From positions 1 through 30,926 of the IMG/VR virus record IMGVR_UViG_3300042386_000606: DNA of 30,926 nucleotides; one strand, written 5' to 3'. The DNA comes from a virus. Position numbers and translations under genes: made by a program. Position 1 is the stretch's first letter; the number at the start of each line of letters is the position of its first letter. This document shows positions 12,832-20,552 of the stretch, piece by piece. The notes beneath the pieces were generated by a model that searched no databases, was not told the origin of the DNA, and worked only from the letters and a program-made list of their open reading frames with translations.

Positions 12832-14074
12832 CAAAACAGATGAATTGGCCAAAGCCAGTAAAGATCTGATGTTAAAGGAGCCCTTCTATGGACTATTCCT
12901 AATTATGCTTAACAAGCAATGGAATAATCAAGCTGTACCAACAGCAGGTGTAAGTAGACAGGGTATTAACTATCAGCTTTACATAAATGAAAACTTTTGG
13001 AATAAGCTAAACACTAACCAACACATAGGTTTATTGAAGCATGAGCTTCTACATATTGCCTTTTTCCATATTACAGATTATGATCATCTTACAGATAAAG
13101 AAATTGCTAATATAGCAATGGACATTGAGATCAATCAGTATATAGATAAGGATTTCCTACCTCCAGGTCCACAACTTCCGGAATCATATCCAGAACTAAA
13201 GCTTGAAGCAAAGAAGGGTACTCAGTATTATTATGACAAATTAATGCAGGGTAAGCAAGCAGGAAATTGTCCAAATCTTAATGCTATGCTTGCTGCAGGT
13301 GCTGTTGGTATTCCTATGCCTGGAGAAGGTGATCAACCTGGTGGAGGACAAATGGTAAAAATCAGAGCCAAAGGTGGTGGTGAGATAGAAGTACAACTTC
13401 CAGATCACAGTACTTGGGGTGAGTTTGATGATCTTGATGAAGCCACTAAGAAGCTAATTAGGACTCAGACAGGGCATATCCTATCGGAAGTAGCAGATCA
13501 AGTTACAAAGAGCCGTGGAACAGTTCCTGGAGAGATGGCAGAGATCATTAAAAGGATTGCTATTGTTGAAGAACCTAAGTTCAACTGGAGAGGTTACCTA
13601 AGACGGTTTGTAGGAGGTAGTACCAAAACCTTCACAAAGATGTCCCGGTCCAAGCCTAACTTCAGATTTCAGGAGAACCCAGGCTTAAAACACAAGACGC
13701 GTAGAAAGATCTTAGTAGCAATTGATACCTCAGGTTCAGTAAGTACCAATGAGCTTAAAGAGTTCTTAGGTGAGATGAATCATATTCATAGAACCGGAAC
13801 TGAGATCATGGTTATACAGTGTGACAGCGCTATCCATCACATGGAGAGATTTGATCCTAAGAAGGATCTTGAAATTCATGGTAGAGGTGGAACTAGCTTT
13901 ACACCTGTTACAGACTATTATGATGCAAATTTCAGAAAGTATAATTGCTTAATCTTTCTTACAGATGGTGAAGCACCGGCTCCAGACAAATGCCGAGGCC
14001 CTGTATTATGGGTAATGTCATCTCAATCAAGTATTAATAATGATCTACAAGGTCTAGTAATCAAATTAAATTAA
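12824..14074 (+). CDS. metallopeptidase-VWA protein (DUF2201 type)
   Basis: This 416-residue protein joins two domains. The N-terminal one has the zinc peptidase motif H73-E-L-L-H77 with downstream N-I-A-M-D-I-E-I-N, where Asp100 or Glu102 may give the third ligand. The C-terminal one is a von Willebrand A domain with a complete MIDAS: D301-T-S-G-S, Thr357 in G-G-T-S-F and Asp381 in T-D-G-E. A Gly-rich linker lies between (near 155-185). This arrangement matches the DUF2201 family of putative metallopeptidases, usually paired with a MoxR ATPase as here, where the ATPase gene follows by three bases. The pair probably forms a chaperone or remodelling machine analogous to other MoxR-VWA systems; its target is unknown. 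Confidence 0.88.
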   Translation: MNNKTDELAKASKDLMLKEPFYGLFLIMLNKQWNNQAVPTAGVSRQGINYQLYINENFWNKLNTNQHIGLLKHELLHIAFFHITDYDHLTDKEIANIAMDIEINQYIDKDFLPPGPQLPESYPELKLEAKKGTQYYYDKLMQGKQAGNCPNLNAMLAAGAVGIPMPGEGDQPGGGQMVKIRAKGGGEIEVQLPDHSTWGEFDDLDEATKKLIRTQTGHILSEVADQVTKSRGTVPGEMAEIIKRIAIVEEPKFNWRGYLRRFVGGSTKTFTKMSRSKPNFRFQENPGLKHKTRRKILVAIDTSGSVSTNELKEFLGEMNHIHRTGTEIMVIQCDSAIHHMERFDPKKDLEIHGRGGTSFTPVTDYYDANFRKYNCLIFLTDGEAPAPDKCRGPVLWVMSSQSSINNDLQGLVIKLN

Positions 14075-14077
14075 ATT

Positions 14078-15262
14078 ATGTCAGCACAAATAGCATTAAA
14101 TGCAGAAGAGTTAAAAGAATTTTTAACCTATATCCACAAGAATAATCAATTATTAATCAGTAAGAAGCTACCAGCTCAGACTGTTAATGTAGAAGGTGAA
14201 GCAGGTGGAGGAAAGACTTCAACTATATTACAGCTTGCCAATGAAATGGGTATGGCTTTAGTAAGGAAAAATTTAGCTGAGTTAGAAGATGTTTCTGATT
14301 TAGTAGGTTATCCGTGTAAAGAACATGAAATGATTGCCAAAGATGGCGAAACAAAGAAATGGGTAGTAGAAGGTATTATGCCTCAGTATATCACAGCAGG
14401 TTATAAACCAACTAATGAGAAACGCATGACTCATGCTGCTCCAGAATGGGTACAATCAGCAACAGGACCTATCATTCTTTTATTAGATGATTATAGCAGA
14501 GCTTCTGAGAAGTTTGTTCAAGCTACTATGACTTTAATAGAGAATCAAACTTACAACAACTGGAGATTACCAGAAGGATCAATGATACTTCTAACTTCTA
14601 ATCCTGATAACGGAGTATATAGTGTAACAGCATTAGACAATGCTCAAAAGACTCGTGTAATCAATGTAAGTTATAAGTTTGATGTTTCTGTGTGGGCAAG
14701 ATATGCAGAGAAGACCGGTATTGATGGCAGATGTATTAACTTCTTGTTATTACATCCTGAACTTATGGAAAAGAATACAGAACTTAATGCAAGAACTGTA
14801 ACTATGTTCTTCAATAGTTTAATGTCTATTCCTGATTTTATGGCTCAATTAGGTTTGATTCAGCAGTTAGGTGAAGGTACTACTAGTGGTGATTTTACTA
14901 CTATGTTTACTACATTTATTCATAACAAGTTGGATAAAATGGTTACTCCTAAAGATATGTTACTTCATGATAATGAACCATATATTATTGGAGAAATCAG
15001 ATCTTGTATTGGTGCCGGACCTCAGTATCGCGCAGATATAGCAAGTGTGTTAGCCCAAAGGTTAATCAATTTTACTATAAACTATGCAGAAGATAACACA
15101 ATTACACAAAAAGTAACAGACCGCTTAATCAGATTTGCTACAGATGATTTATTTACTAATGATTTGAAATATATCATTATTAAGAAGATCATCAATGCAA
15201 ATAAGCAAAAGTTTCAAAAGCTTATGCTTAATGCCGATGTGGTTAAGATAGCCATGAAATAA
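14078..15262 (+). CDS. MoxR-type AAA+ ATPase
   Basis: A 394-residue AAA+ protein that should use ATP to remodel a target together with the VWA protein encoded just upstream. Walker A is G40-E-A-G-G-G-K-T-S48; Walker B is I-I-L-L-L-D-D-Y-S at 132-140 with Asp in place of the usual catalytic Glu; sensor 1 is L-T-S-N-P-D-N at 172-178; a likely arginine finger follows in A-Q-K-T-R. The Asp substitution at the Walker B position may slow hydrolysis. The start sits three bases after the upstream stop, and the stop shares one base with the next start (TAATG), so production with both neighbours is likely. Confidence 0.88.
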   Translation: MSAQIALNAEELKEFLTYIHKNNQLLISKKLPAQTVNVEGEAGGGKTSTILQLANEMGMALVRKNLAELEDVSDLVGYPCKEHEMIAKDGETKKWVVEGIMPQYITAGYKPTNEKRMTHAAPEWVQSATGPIILLLDDYSRASEKFVQATMTLIENQTYNNWRLPEGSMILLTSNPDNGVYSVTALDNAQKTRVINVSYKFDVSVWARYAEKTGIDGRCINFLLLHPELMEKNTELNARTVTMFFNSLMSIPDFMAQLGLIQQLGEGTTSGDFTTMFTTFIHNKLDKMVTPKDMLLHDNEPYIIGEIRSCIGAGPQYRADIASVLAQRLINFTINYAEDNTITQKVTDRLIRFATDDLFTNDLKYIIIKKIINANKQKFQKLMLNADVVKIAMK

Positions 15263-15771
15263 TGGAAGAAGTAATAGAAAAATATGTACCAGTAGTAGCA
15301 ACTCCCCTGAAAGATGGGGGGTCTACTCCGGTATTGGATGAAGAAACATATAATACCTTATTAGGTATGCTTAAAAGTAATGATGAGGGTAATCACAAGA
15401 TGGCCCAACTGATTCTTAACACCTGTGATATTCAAAAATCTATTTATTGGCTATGGAAAATGACCAGAGAACTTGGGTGGAAAACAAATAATATGGTTAA
15501 TCTAAGAACAAAAGCTAGCAGATCTTTCAGAGATCTTAGTACTTTATTTTCTGTGTGTAATATGACTCCTTTACACTTTGCTGAATTCTGTAATACTAAA
15601 GGTTGGTTAACCTCTGAGATTTATATGAAACTAGAAGATGATATTATAGAAACAGTGTCTAAAAGATTTAATAATACATTTTATAATGTAGATTTTAAAA
15701 TTAAGAATAAGTATGAACATCTTCCATTAACAAAAACAACAATAAAAAATTATGAAGAAACCGGAGGGTAG
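15262..15771 (+). CDS. cassette protein with shared helical module (copy 2)
   Basis: A 169-residue protein. Residues 24-70 contain the shared module (L-D-E-E-T-Y-N-T-L-L-G-M-L-K-S-N-D, then M-A-Q-L-I-L-N-T-C-D, then S-I-Y-W-L-W), here in its clearest form. The rest is helical, with Trp-rich stretches (E-L-G-W-K-T-N-N) and a C-terminal lysine-rich segment. It directly abuts the MoxR gene, so it is the best candidate for an adaptor of that ATPase. It ends in TAG. No catalytic residues are recognised. Confidence 0.72.
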   Translation: MEEVIEKYVPVVATPLKDGGSTPVLDEETYNTLLGMLKSNDEGNHKMAQLILNTCDIQKSIYWLWKMTRELGWKTNNMVNLRTKASRSFRDLSTLFSVCNMTPLHFAEFCNTKGWLTSEIYMKLEDDIIETVSKRFNNTFYNVDFKIKNKYEHLPLTKTTIKNYEETGG

Positions 15772-15781
15772 AACAATCATA

Positions 15782-16918
15782 ATGATTGATAAACTACATA
15801 AACCAGAAAATACAATTGATTATGCTCATATAGAAATATTTGAGAACAGTCCTTTAAAAGGATTACCAAGAAAGTACATGCCAACAGCTGGAGATCGCAT
15901 CTTCATCTATCCGGATAGTAATATTCCAAGATTTAAACTAAAGAGTTTTTGTGAAAAACATAAATTATCCATAGCAAAAGCTAAGGAAACAGCTAATGTA
16001 TTTTTCATGGATCCAGATTCTGCTAACAGAAACAATGCATATTATTCAACAGATAATTATGCTCATCTAATGCATAGAAGTTATTTTCTTGATTATGTAA
16101 AAAAAGCTACAAGAGTAGGTGACAAAAGATATATTCAGCTAATAACCGATCTAACAAACTCTCAAGAGGATGTGATATACTTAGAAGACTACTATGGTTT
16201 TAAAGATAGAGGTCTTAATAACTATAGACTTGATATTGTACAGAAAGATAATTTAGATGATGATGAGGATGATAGCTTAGTTAATTGTGAAAATCGTTCT
16301 ATAGTATTCTTTATAGCTAATGTTGAGCAACAACAAGCTATGGATGCTTTGGTAGGAAAAGATGTTTATCACTCTGATGCGCTATTAGCTCTACTTAATG
16401 AAGGTAGTGTAGTAGATAAAGAAATGTATGATGGAATCATGAATCTTTTTGAAAGTAGTGATAATAATGATCATAAAGTTGCTATGGAAGCTATGGCTAA
16501 TTGTGATTATGAGAAATCAGCAGTGTATTTACTAATGGTATTTTATCATCATCAGAATGAGATTTACAATTCAGATACTAAATCACATGTTAACTTCAAG
16601 AGTTATCTTAATTTCTTTGATTTGCAAGTTAGACGTAGTATAAGCATAGATGATATGATTGATAAGCTTAAGGATAAAAGATTACTTAATAGTTCTAACC
16701 TAGCTATACTGATGAAGGAAGCAAAAAAAGTTATCAAGGATAATATAGAGGGTAGTACAGAATATTTTGTATTTACTGATATAGCTCCTGTAGAAGAGAT
16801 CCAGAAGGAAGTAGCAGAGACAGATGCTGAAGAAGCAGCACAACAAGTACAACAACCGGTTGCAGTACAAATGCCGGCACCTGATCCAATGGGTGTATCA
16901 GTACTAACAGATCTATGA
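15782..16918 (+). CDS. cassette protein with shared helical module (copy 3)
   Basis: A 378-residue protein from ATG 15782; an in-frame ATG at 15752 would add ten residues and overlap the upstream gene by 20 bases. The N-terminal 200 residues form an unrecognised alpha/beta region with an acidic stretch (D-D-D-E-D-D). The shared module follows at about DNA positions 16410-16530 (V-D-K-E-M-Y-D-G-I-M-N-L-F-E-S-S-D, then A-M-A-N-C-D and S-A-V-Y-L-L). The C-terminal 30 residues are Gln/Ala/Pro-rich and probably disordered. It appears to be a larger member of the same partner family, with a separate targeting region. The stop overlaps the next start by four bases. Confidence 0.7.
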   Translation: MIDKLHKPENTIDYAHIEIFENSPLKGLPRKYMPTAGDRIFIYPDSNIPRFKLKSFCEKHKLSIAKAKETANVFFMDPDSANRNNAYYSTDNYAHLMHRSYFLDYVKKATRVGDKRYIQLITDLTNSQEDVIYLEDYYGFKDRGLNNYRLDIVQKDNLDDDEDDSLVNCENRSIVFFIANVEQQQAMDALVGKDVYHSDALLALLNEGSVVDKEMYDGIMNLFESSDNNDHKVAMEAMANCDYEKSAVYLLMVFYHHQNEIYNSDTKSHVNFKSYLNFFDLQVRRSISIDDMIDKLKDKRLLNSSNLAILMKEAKKVIKDNIEGSTEYFVFTDIAPVEEIQKEVAETDAEEAAQQVQQPVAVQMPAPDPMGVSVLTDL

Positions 16919-17949
16919 TAGAAACAATAAAAACACCACAAGAGTTAGAGAAAGAATTTTATAGTAAGCCCCTGGTACTAAGTTACTCAGGCTTAAATAA
17001 ATTACTATTCTCACCTAAACTCTATTACAAACATTATGTCCTTCAACAGAGGGAAGAGAAACTTGAAAGTTATTTAATAGATGGAAAAGTTATTCACAAT
17101 TTATTGCTTGATGATGGTAGTTTTGATAAAAGTTTCATACTTTTGCCATCCACTCTACCCACAGGCAACTCAAGACTAGTTATAGATAAAGTATTTCAAA
17201 AACACAAAGAGCACATCCTTAGTTCTTTTGGAACAATAGGTACTCTAGATGATTTTGGAAAAGATATTTTAGATATACTCAAAGAGATCAACTTACATCA
17301 GGCACTCAAGACAGATGCTCAAAGATTTGCAAAAATAATTACAGAAGAAACTATAAGTTATTTTGAATTCTTAAAAGTAAAAGGCAATAAGGATTTAATA
17401 GATAATGAAACACTACAAAGATGTAATGAAGCAGTAGATGTAATTAAGAGTAACAGTAAAGCAACTGAACTTTTAGGTACATACCGATCAGAGATGGATA
17501 ATACTAAAATACACAATGAACTAATGCTGTCTATAGATCAGTATAGCTCTGCGGAATTTTCATCTTTTGGACTAAGAGGAGCCATAGATAATATGAAAAT
17601 TGATTTTGATGCTAAAATCATTTATATCAATGATCTTAAAACTACTGGTAAAACTGTTGCAGACTTTGAAGAGACCGTAAAGTTTTATAACTATAATCTA
17701 CAGGCAGCAATTTATCAAAGGCTTGTTAAAGAAAAGCTAAAGGATAGTATTGATGCTGATTGGAAAATAGTTTTTCATTTTATAGTAGTAGATAAGTATA
17801 ATCAAGTCTACTGTTTTGAAGTGAGTCCTACCACAATGCAGAACTGGCAAAATGAATTAAATCTTAAGCTAGCAGAAGCAGAGTGGCATTATAAGAATAA
17901 TAAGTATGATTTACCCTTTAAATTTGAGACAGGCCAAGTAATTTTATAA
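16915..17949 (+). CDS. PD-(D/E)XK exonuclease, RecB/Cas4-like
   Basis: A 344-residue nuclease. The RecB-family signature is complete: S-Y-S-G-L-N-K-L near 23-30 with F-S-P-K-L-Y-Y following, H61 in K-V-I-H-N-L-L-L, Glu202 (H-N-E-L), the first catalytic Asp225 (R-G-A-I-D-N-M), the D240-x-K242 pair in I-N-D-L-K-T-T-G, and Gln263 in Y-N-L-Q-A-A-I-Y (motif QxxxY). Cys clusters for an iron-sulphur site, as in Cas4, are absent. Such phage enzymes resect DNA ends and work with a RecT-type annealing protein, here at 8711. It overlaps the preceding stop by four bases (ATGA). Confidence 0.85.
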   Translation: MIETIKTPQELEKEFYSKPLVLSYSGLNKLLFSPKLYYKHYVLQQREEKLESYLIDGKVIHNLLLDDGSFDKSFILLPSTLPTGNSRLVIDKVFQKHKEHILSSFGTIGTLDDFGKDILDILKEINLHQALKTDAQRFAKIITEETISYFEFLKVKGNKDLIDNETLQRCNEAVDVIKSNSKATELLGTYRSEMDNTKIHNELMLSIDQYSSAEFSSFGLRGAIDNMKIDFDAKIIYINDLKTTGKTVADFEETVKFYNYNLQAAIYQRLVKEKLKDSIDADWKIVFHFIVVDKYNQVYCFEVSPTTMQNWQNELNLKLAEAEWHYKNNKYDLPFKFETGQVIL

Positions 17950-17954
17950 TAACT

Positions 17955-18527
17955 ATGGCTATTAAATCTTTGTACAAAAATTATTTTCAGAAAAGTAGGA
18001 TATTCATGTATCCTATTCTGGAAATAAAACGCGGGGCAAGTGTAACCCCTATTGAAACCTACATATCTTGGCATGAGCAGTATTCATGTAAAGATATGAA
18101 ACTAATATGTCTATATCATTTAAGAGATGATTTAGAATTTAGAAATTTTGAGAAAGATAGACTATTGAAAAATAGGCATTTTTATGACTTCAAACAACTT
18201 GAAGATCATAAAGGAGCTTATGTTTTTGATTTCTCAGAATACAGAAAAGATTGGGAAAAACTAATAAATGGAAAATATTCTGAAGTTAGTTATTCATACA
18301 AGAAAAAGATTGAGAATTTTTATGGTAAAAGAGATTCAAATTATGCTTATGTAGAAAGTTTTCTGTATCCAGAAAAATACTATTCTATGTATGCAGAAAT
18401 GCTAAAAGTTGAAGAATCATTATTGAGAGAAGTAAAAGAACTTTGTTCTGAAATGGATCTTGATAAAGAAAACTTAGTAGCTAAGATAATAAATTTGGAA
18501 CTAGGCATAAAAAATAGTAATTTGTAA
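17955..18527 (+). CDS. conserved phage protein of unknown function
   Basis: A 190-residue protein with no recognised enzyme motif. It opens with L-Y-K-N-Y-F-Q-K-S and F-M-Y-P-I-L-E-I-K-R-G, followed by T-Y-I-S-W-H-E-Q-Y-S-C-K-D-M-K-L-I, an alpha/beta core, and a charged helical C-terminus. I recall proteins with the same opening and the W-x-x-x-Y-S-x-K-D-x-K-L pattern in Bacteroidota phages, always uncharacterised. It sits between a recombination nuclease and the polymerase genes, so a replication accessory role is possible. It begins five bases after the nuclease stop. Confidence 0.72.
   Translation: MAIKSLYKNYFQKSRIFMYPILEIKRGASVTPIETYISWHEQYSCKDMKLICLYHLRDDLEFRNFEKDRLLKNRHFYDFKQLEDHKGAYVFDFSEYRKDWEKLINGKYSEVSYSYKKKIENFYGKRDSNYAYVESFLYPEKYYSMYAEMLKVEESLLREVKELCSEMDLDKENLVAKIINLELGIKNSNL
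18494..18524 (+). promoter_or_regulatory. possible Bacteroidota-type promoter
   Basis: TTTG at 18494-18497, 19 bases, then GTAATTTG at 18517-18524, which keeps the TTTG half of the -7 element but not the TA. The bases after the box, tACCCCA followed by an A-rich leader, resemble those after the perfect helicase promoter at 7131-7138. It would drive the gene at 18545. Confidence 0.3.
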
Positions 18528-18544
18528 CCCCAAAACAAAATAAA

Positions 18545-18973
18545 ATGAGTGACTTAAAAACAATGATGTTGATAACTGTACCATATACAGCAACAGAAAA
18601 GAGTTTCAGAATGATTCCTGTAACCGCAGATTGTCCATACATAGATGTTGTGTACTGGAAAGACAAAAAAGTATTGGAGATTAACTCTCCATTCAAGAAA
18701 CAAGAGCATGCCTATTTTCCAAAGTTAGATGATAATGGAGATATGGAAAAAAGAAAGCATCCTATTCAAGATGAAAATGGTCAACCTATGATCTACAAAC
18801 AAGAAAGAAGAACTACAGAAACACTACAGAAATATTATATAATAGAGCAAGTGGAAATCATGGCTTTCATTGAAGCAATAGCAATCAATGCAAAGACTGT
18901 TGATTACATGAGTATCTTATCAAGTAAAGATGTTGTAATTGAAGCACCAAAGTCTTCAATTATCATGCCTTAA
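18545..18973 (+). CDS. conserved phage protein upstream of the polymerase
   Basis: A 142-residue protein without a recognised family. The N-terminal half is beta-rich (M-L-I-T-V-P-Y-T-A, R-M-I-P-V-T, C-P-Y-I-D-V-V-Y-W); a polar charged middle (K-L-D-D-N-G-D) leads to a helical C-terminal half (Y-Y-I-I-E-Q-V-E-I-M-A-F-I-E-A-I). It is followed within about 30 bases by a terminator, so it ends its transcript. Abundant expression would suit a structural replication factor, but there is no direct evidence of role. Confidence 0.7.
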   Translation: MSDLKTMMLITVPYTATEKSFRMIPVTADCPYIDVVYWKDKKVLEINSPFKKQEHAYFPKLDDNGDMEKRKHPIQDENGQPMIYKQERRTTETLQKYYIIEQVEIMAFIEAIAINAKTVDYMSILSSKDVVIEAPKSSIIMP

Positions 18974-19000
18974 TCTCAAAAATAAAAACCATAGCTGCAG

Positions 19001-19027
19001 AAGGGGAGTAGAAATACTCTCCTTTTT
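19001..19027 (+). terminator. intrinsic terminator before the polymerase gene
   Basis: A 10-bp stem at 19001-19010 and 19015-19024 with one G-T pair, a GAAA tetraloop (19011-19014) and a T run at 19023-19027. It lies between the stop at 18973 and the polymerase ATG, and rules out the longer in-frame polymerase start at 18939, which would be translated through the hairpin. Confidence 0.8.
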
Positions 19028-19073
19028 GTGTCTTAAACATATAGGGGGGACAGCTGAACTGAACAAAACTAAC

Positions 19074-20504
19074 ATGGCTAAAGACAATTGGGTAATGGAT
19101 TACGAAACCCTGATAGATTGTACTGTTCTAGTAGCAGAACACTATACAGGAACTGAAACAAGAGTATTTGTAGTAAGTCGTCTAGAAAATCAGATTGCAG
19201 AGCTAATAGATTTTCTAGAACAAAATAAAAAACAAGATGAGTGGCACATATCATTTAACGGGTTAGGTTTTGACTCACAAATTACAGAGCACATACTAAG
19301 AGCCAAATCACATCTTTTAAAACTAAATGCTGTAGATATTGCTGGATGGATCCACAAGCAAGCACAAAAGATAATAGACGGTCAAGATGAAAGAAGATTT
19401 GCAGAATTTAGTGAAAAAGATCTAAGTATTAGGCAAATTGATGTATTCAAGCTTAATCACTGGGATAACCCAGCTAAGAGATCCGGTTTAAAGTGGATAC
19501 AATACTCTATGGACTGGCCAAACTTATTAGATATGCCAATAGACCATACAGAGTCAATAACCTCTCAGGAGCAGCTTAATACAATAATTGAGTACTGTAA
19601 GAATGATGTTAGATCTACTAAACAGATTATGCAGCTTAGTAAGGAACAGATCAATCTCCGCAAGACTCTAACAGCTGAATACAAAATCAACCTTTTTAGT
19701 GCTTCAGAACCAAGAATATCCAAAGAGTTATTCCTACACTTCTTAAGCAAAGGAACCGGTATAAGCAAGTATGATCTTAAGAATCTCAGAACCAAAAGAG
19801 ATCTAATCAAAATATCAGATATCATACTACCCTATACAAACTTTAAAAGTTTAACCTTTAAAAGTTTATTAGAAAACTTTCAAAGTTTAATACTGAATGC
19901 TAATAACACCAAAGGAGGATTTAAGTATAGTTTGACTCATAAAGGAGTTAAAACAGACTTTGGTCTAGGTGGTGTACATGGTTGTACAAAAGCTGGAGTT
20001 TATGAATCCGGTAATGGCATGTTGATACTATCATCTGATGTTGTATCATACTATCCAAATCTAGCTATTAGAAACAAGTGGGCCCCGGCTCATCTACCTA
20101 AGCAAGAATTTTGTGAGATATATGAATGGTTCTTTGAAGAAAGAAAAAAGCTACCTAAATCAGATCCTAAGAACTATGTATTTAAGATTATCCTAAACTC
20201 AACCTTTGGATTAAGTATAGACGAGAACAGTTTCCTATATGATCCTCAATTTGGCATGCAGATAACCATCAACGGGCAGCTAAGCCTTATGATGCTGTAT
20301 GAGATGATAAGTGAAGGTATACCAGAATCGGTTCCTCTAATGCAGAATACAGATGGTGTAGAGTTTATGATACCTGAGAAAGATCAGGAAAAATATCTTG
20401 AAATCTGTAAAGAATGGGAAAAACTGACTCAACTCAGTTTAGAACATGACCAATATCAGAAGATGGTTATCAAAGATGTCAATAATTACTTAGCGGTATA
20501 CTAG
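19074..20504 (+). CDS. family B DNA polymerase, N-terminal piece (exonuclease, palm and fingers)
   Basis: This 476-residue fragment holds the proofreading and polymerising residues of a family B polymerase. Exonuclease motifs: D9-Y-E11, F-N62-G-L-G-F-D67 and Y174-C-K-N-D178. The G-G-V-H-G linker is at 299-303. Polymerase motif A is D322-V-V-S-Y-Y-P, motif B K371-x3-N-S-T-F-G, and motif C N425-T-D427 with Asn in the first of the two usual Asp positions. It stops with TAG right after I-K-D-V-N-N-Y-L-A-V-Y, the palm end near the KxY-like element; the thumb lies in the gene at 21184. The start follows a terminator; an in-frame ATG at 18939 is rejected. The chain is functional only if the thumb piece joins it, as known for split polymerases in other phages. 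Confidence 0.9.
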   Translation: MAKDNWVMDYETLIDCTVLVAEHYTGTETRVFVVSRLENQIAELIDFLEQNKKQDEWHISFNGLGFDSQITEHILRAKSHLLKLNAVDIAGWIHKQAQKIIDGQDERRFAEFSEKDLSIRQIDVFKLNHWDNPAKRSGLKWIQYSMDWPNLLDMPIDHTESITSQEQLNTIIEYCKNDVRSTKQIMQLSKEQINLRKTLTAEYKINLFSASEPRISKELFLHFLSKGTGISKYDLKNLRTKRDLIKISDIILPYTNFKSLTFKSLLENFQSLILNANNTKGGFKYSLTHKGVKTDFGLGGVHGCTKAGVYESGNGMLILSSDVVSYYPNLAIRNKWAPAHLPKQEFCEIYEWFFEERKKLPKSDPKNYVFKIILNSTFGLSIDENSFLYDPQFGMQITINGQLSLMMLYEMISEGIPESVPLMQNTDGVEFMIPEKDQEKYLEICKEWEKLTQLSLEHDQYQKMVIKDVNNYLAVY

Positions 20505-20532
20505 TTATTAAGAAAATTTGTATTAATAACTA
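20502..20532 (+). other. hairpin at the polymerase stop codon
   Basis: A perfect 10-bp inverted repeat, TAGTTATTAA at 20502-20511 and TTAATAACTA at 20523-20532, around an 11-base loop. The polymerase stop codon is the first three bases of the stem, and the next promoter's -33 TTTG (20517-20520) lies in the loop. The stem is entirely AT except two pairs, so it may act as a weak terminator, an mRNA end stabiliser or a protein-binding site. Confidence 0.6.
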
Positions 20533-20548
20533 TATTTCTTTATATTTG
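20517..20548 (+). promoter_or_regulatory. perfect Bacteroidota-type promoter for the homing endonuclease
   Basis: TTTG at 20517-20520, 20 bases, TATATTTG at 20541-20548: both boxes match the consensus. The endonuclease ATG follows after four bases (TTTT), so the mRNA should begin at or next to the start codon. The whole promoter fits in the 48-base gap between the polymerase stop and the endonuclease, and should also supply transcript for the polymerase thumb piece. Confidence 0.7.
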
Positions 20549-20552
20549 TTTT

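Noticed and set aside
18939-19073. N-terminal extension of the polymerase from ATG 18939
   Set aside because: The extension overlaps the preceding gene, runs through a strong terminator hairpin and looks non-coding, while M-A-K-D-N-W-V-M-D-Y-E-T from 19074 begins just before the first exonuclease motif as expected.
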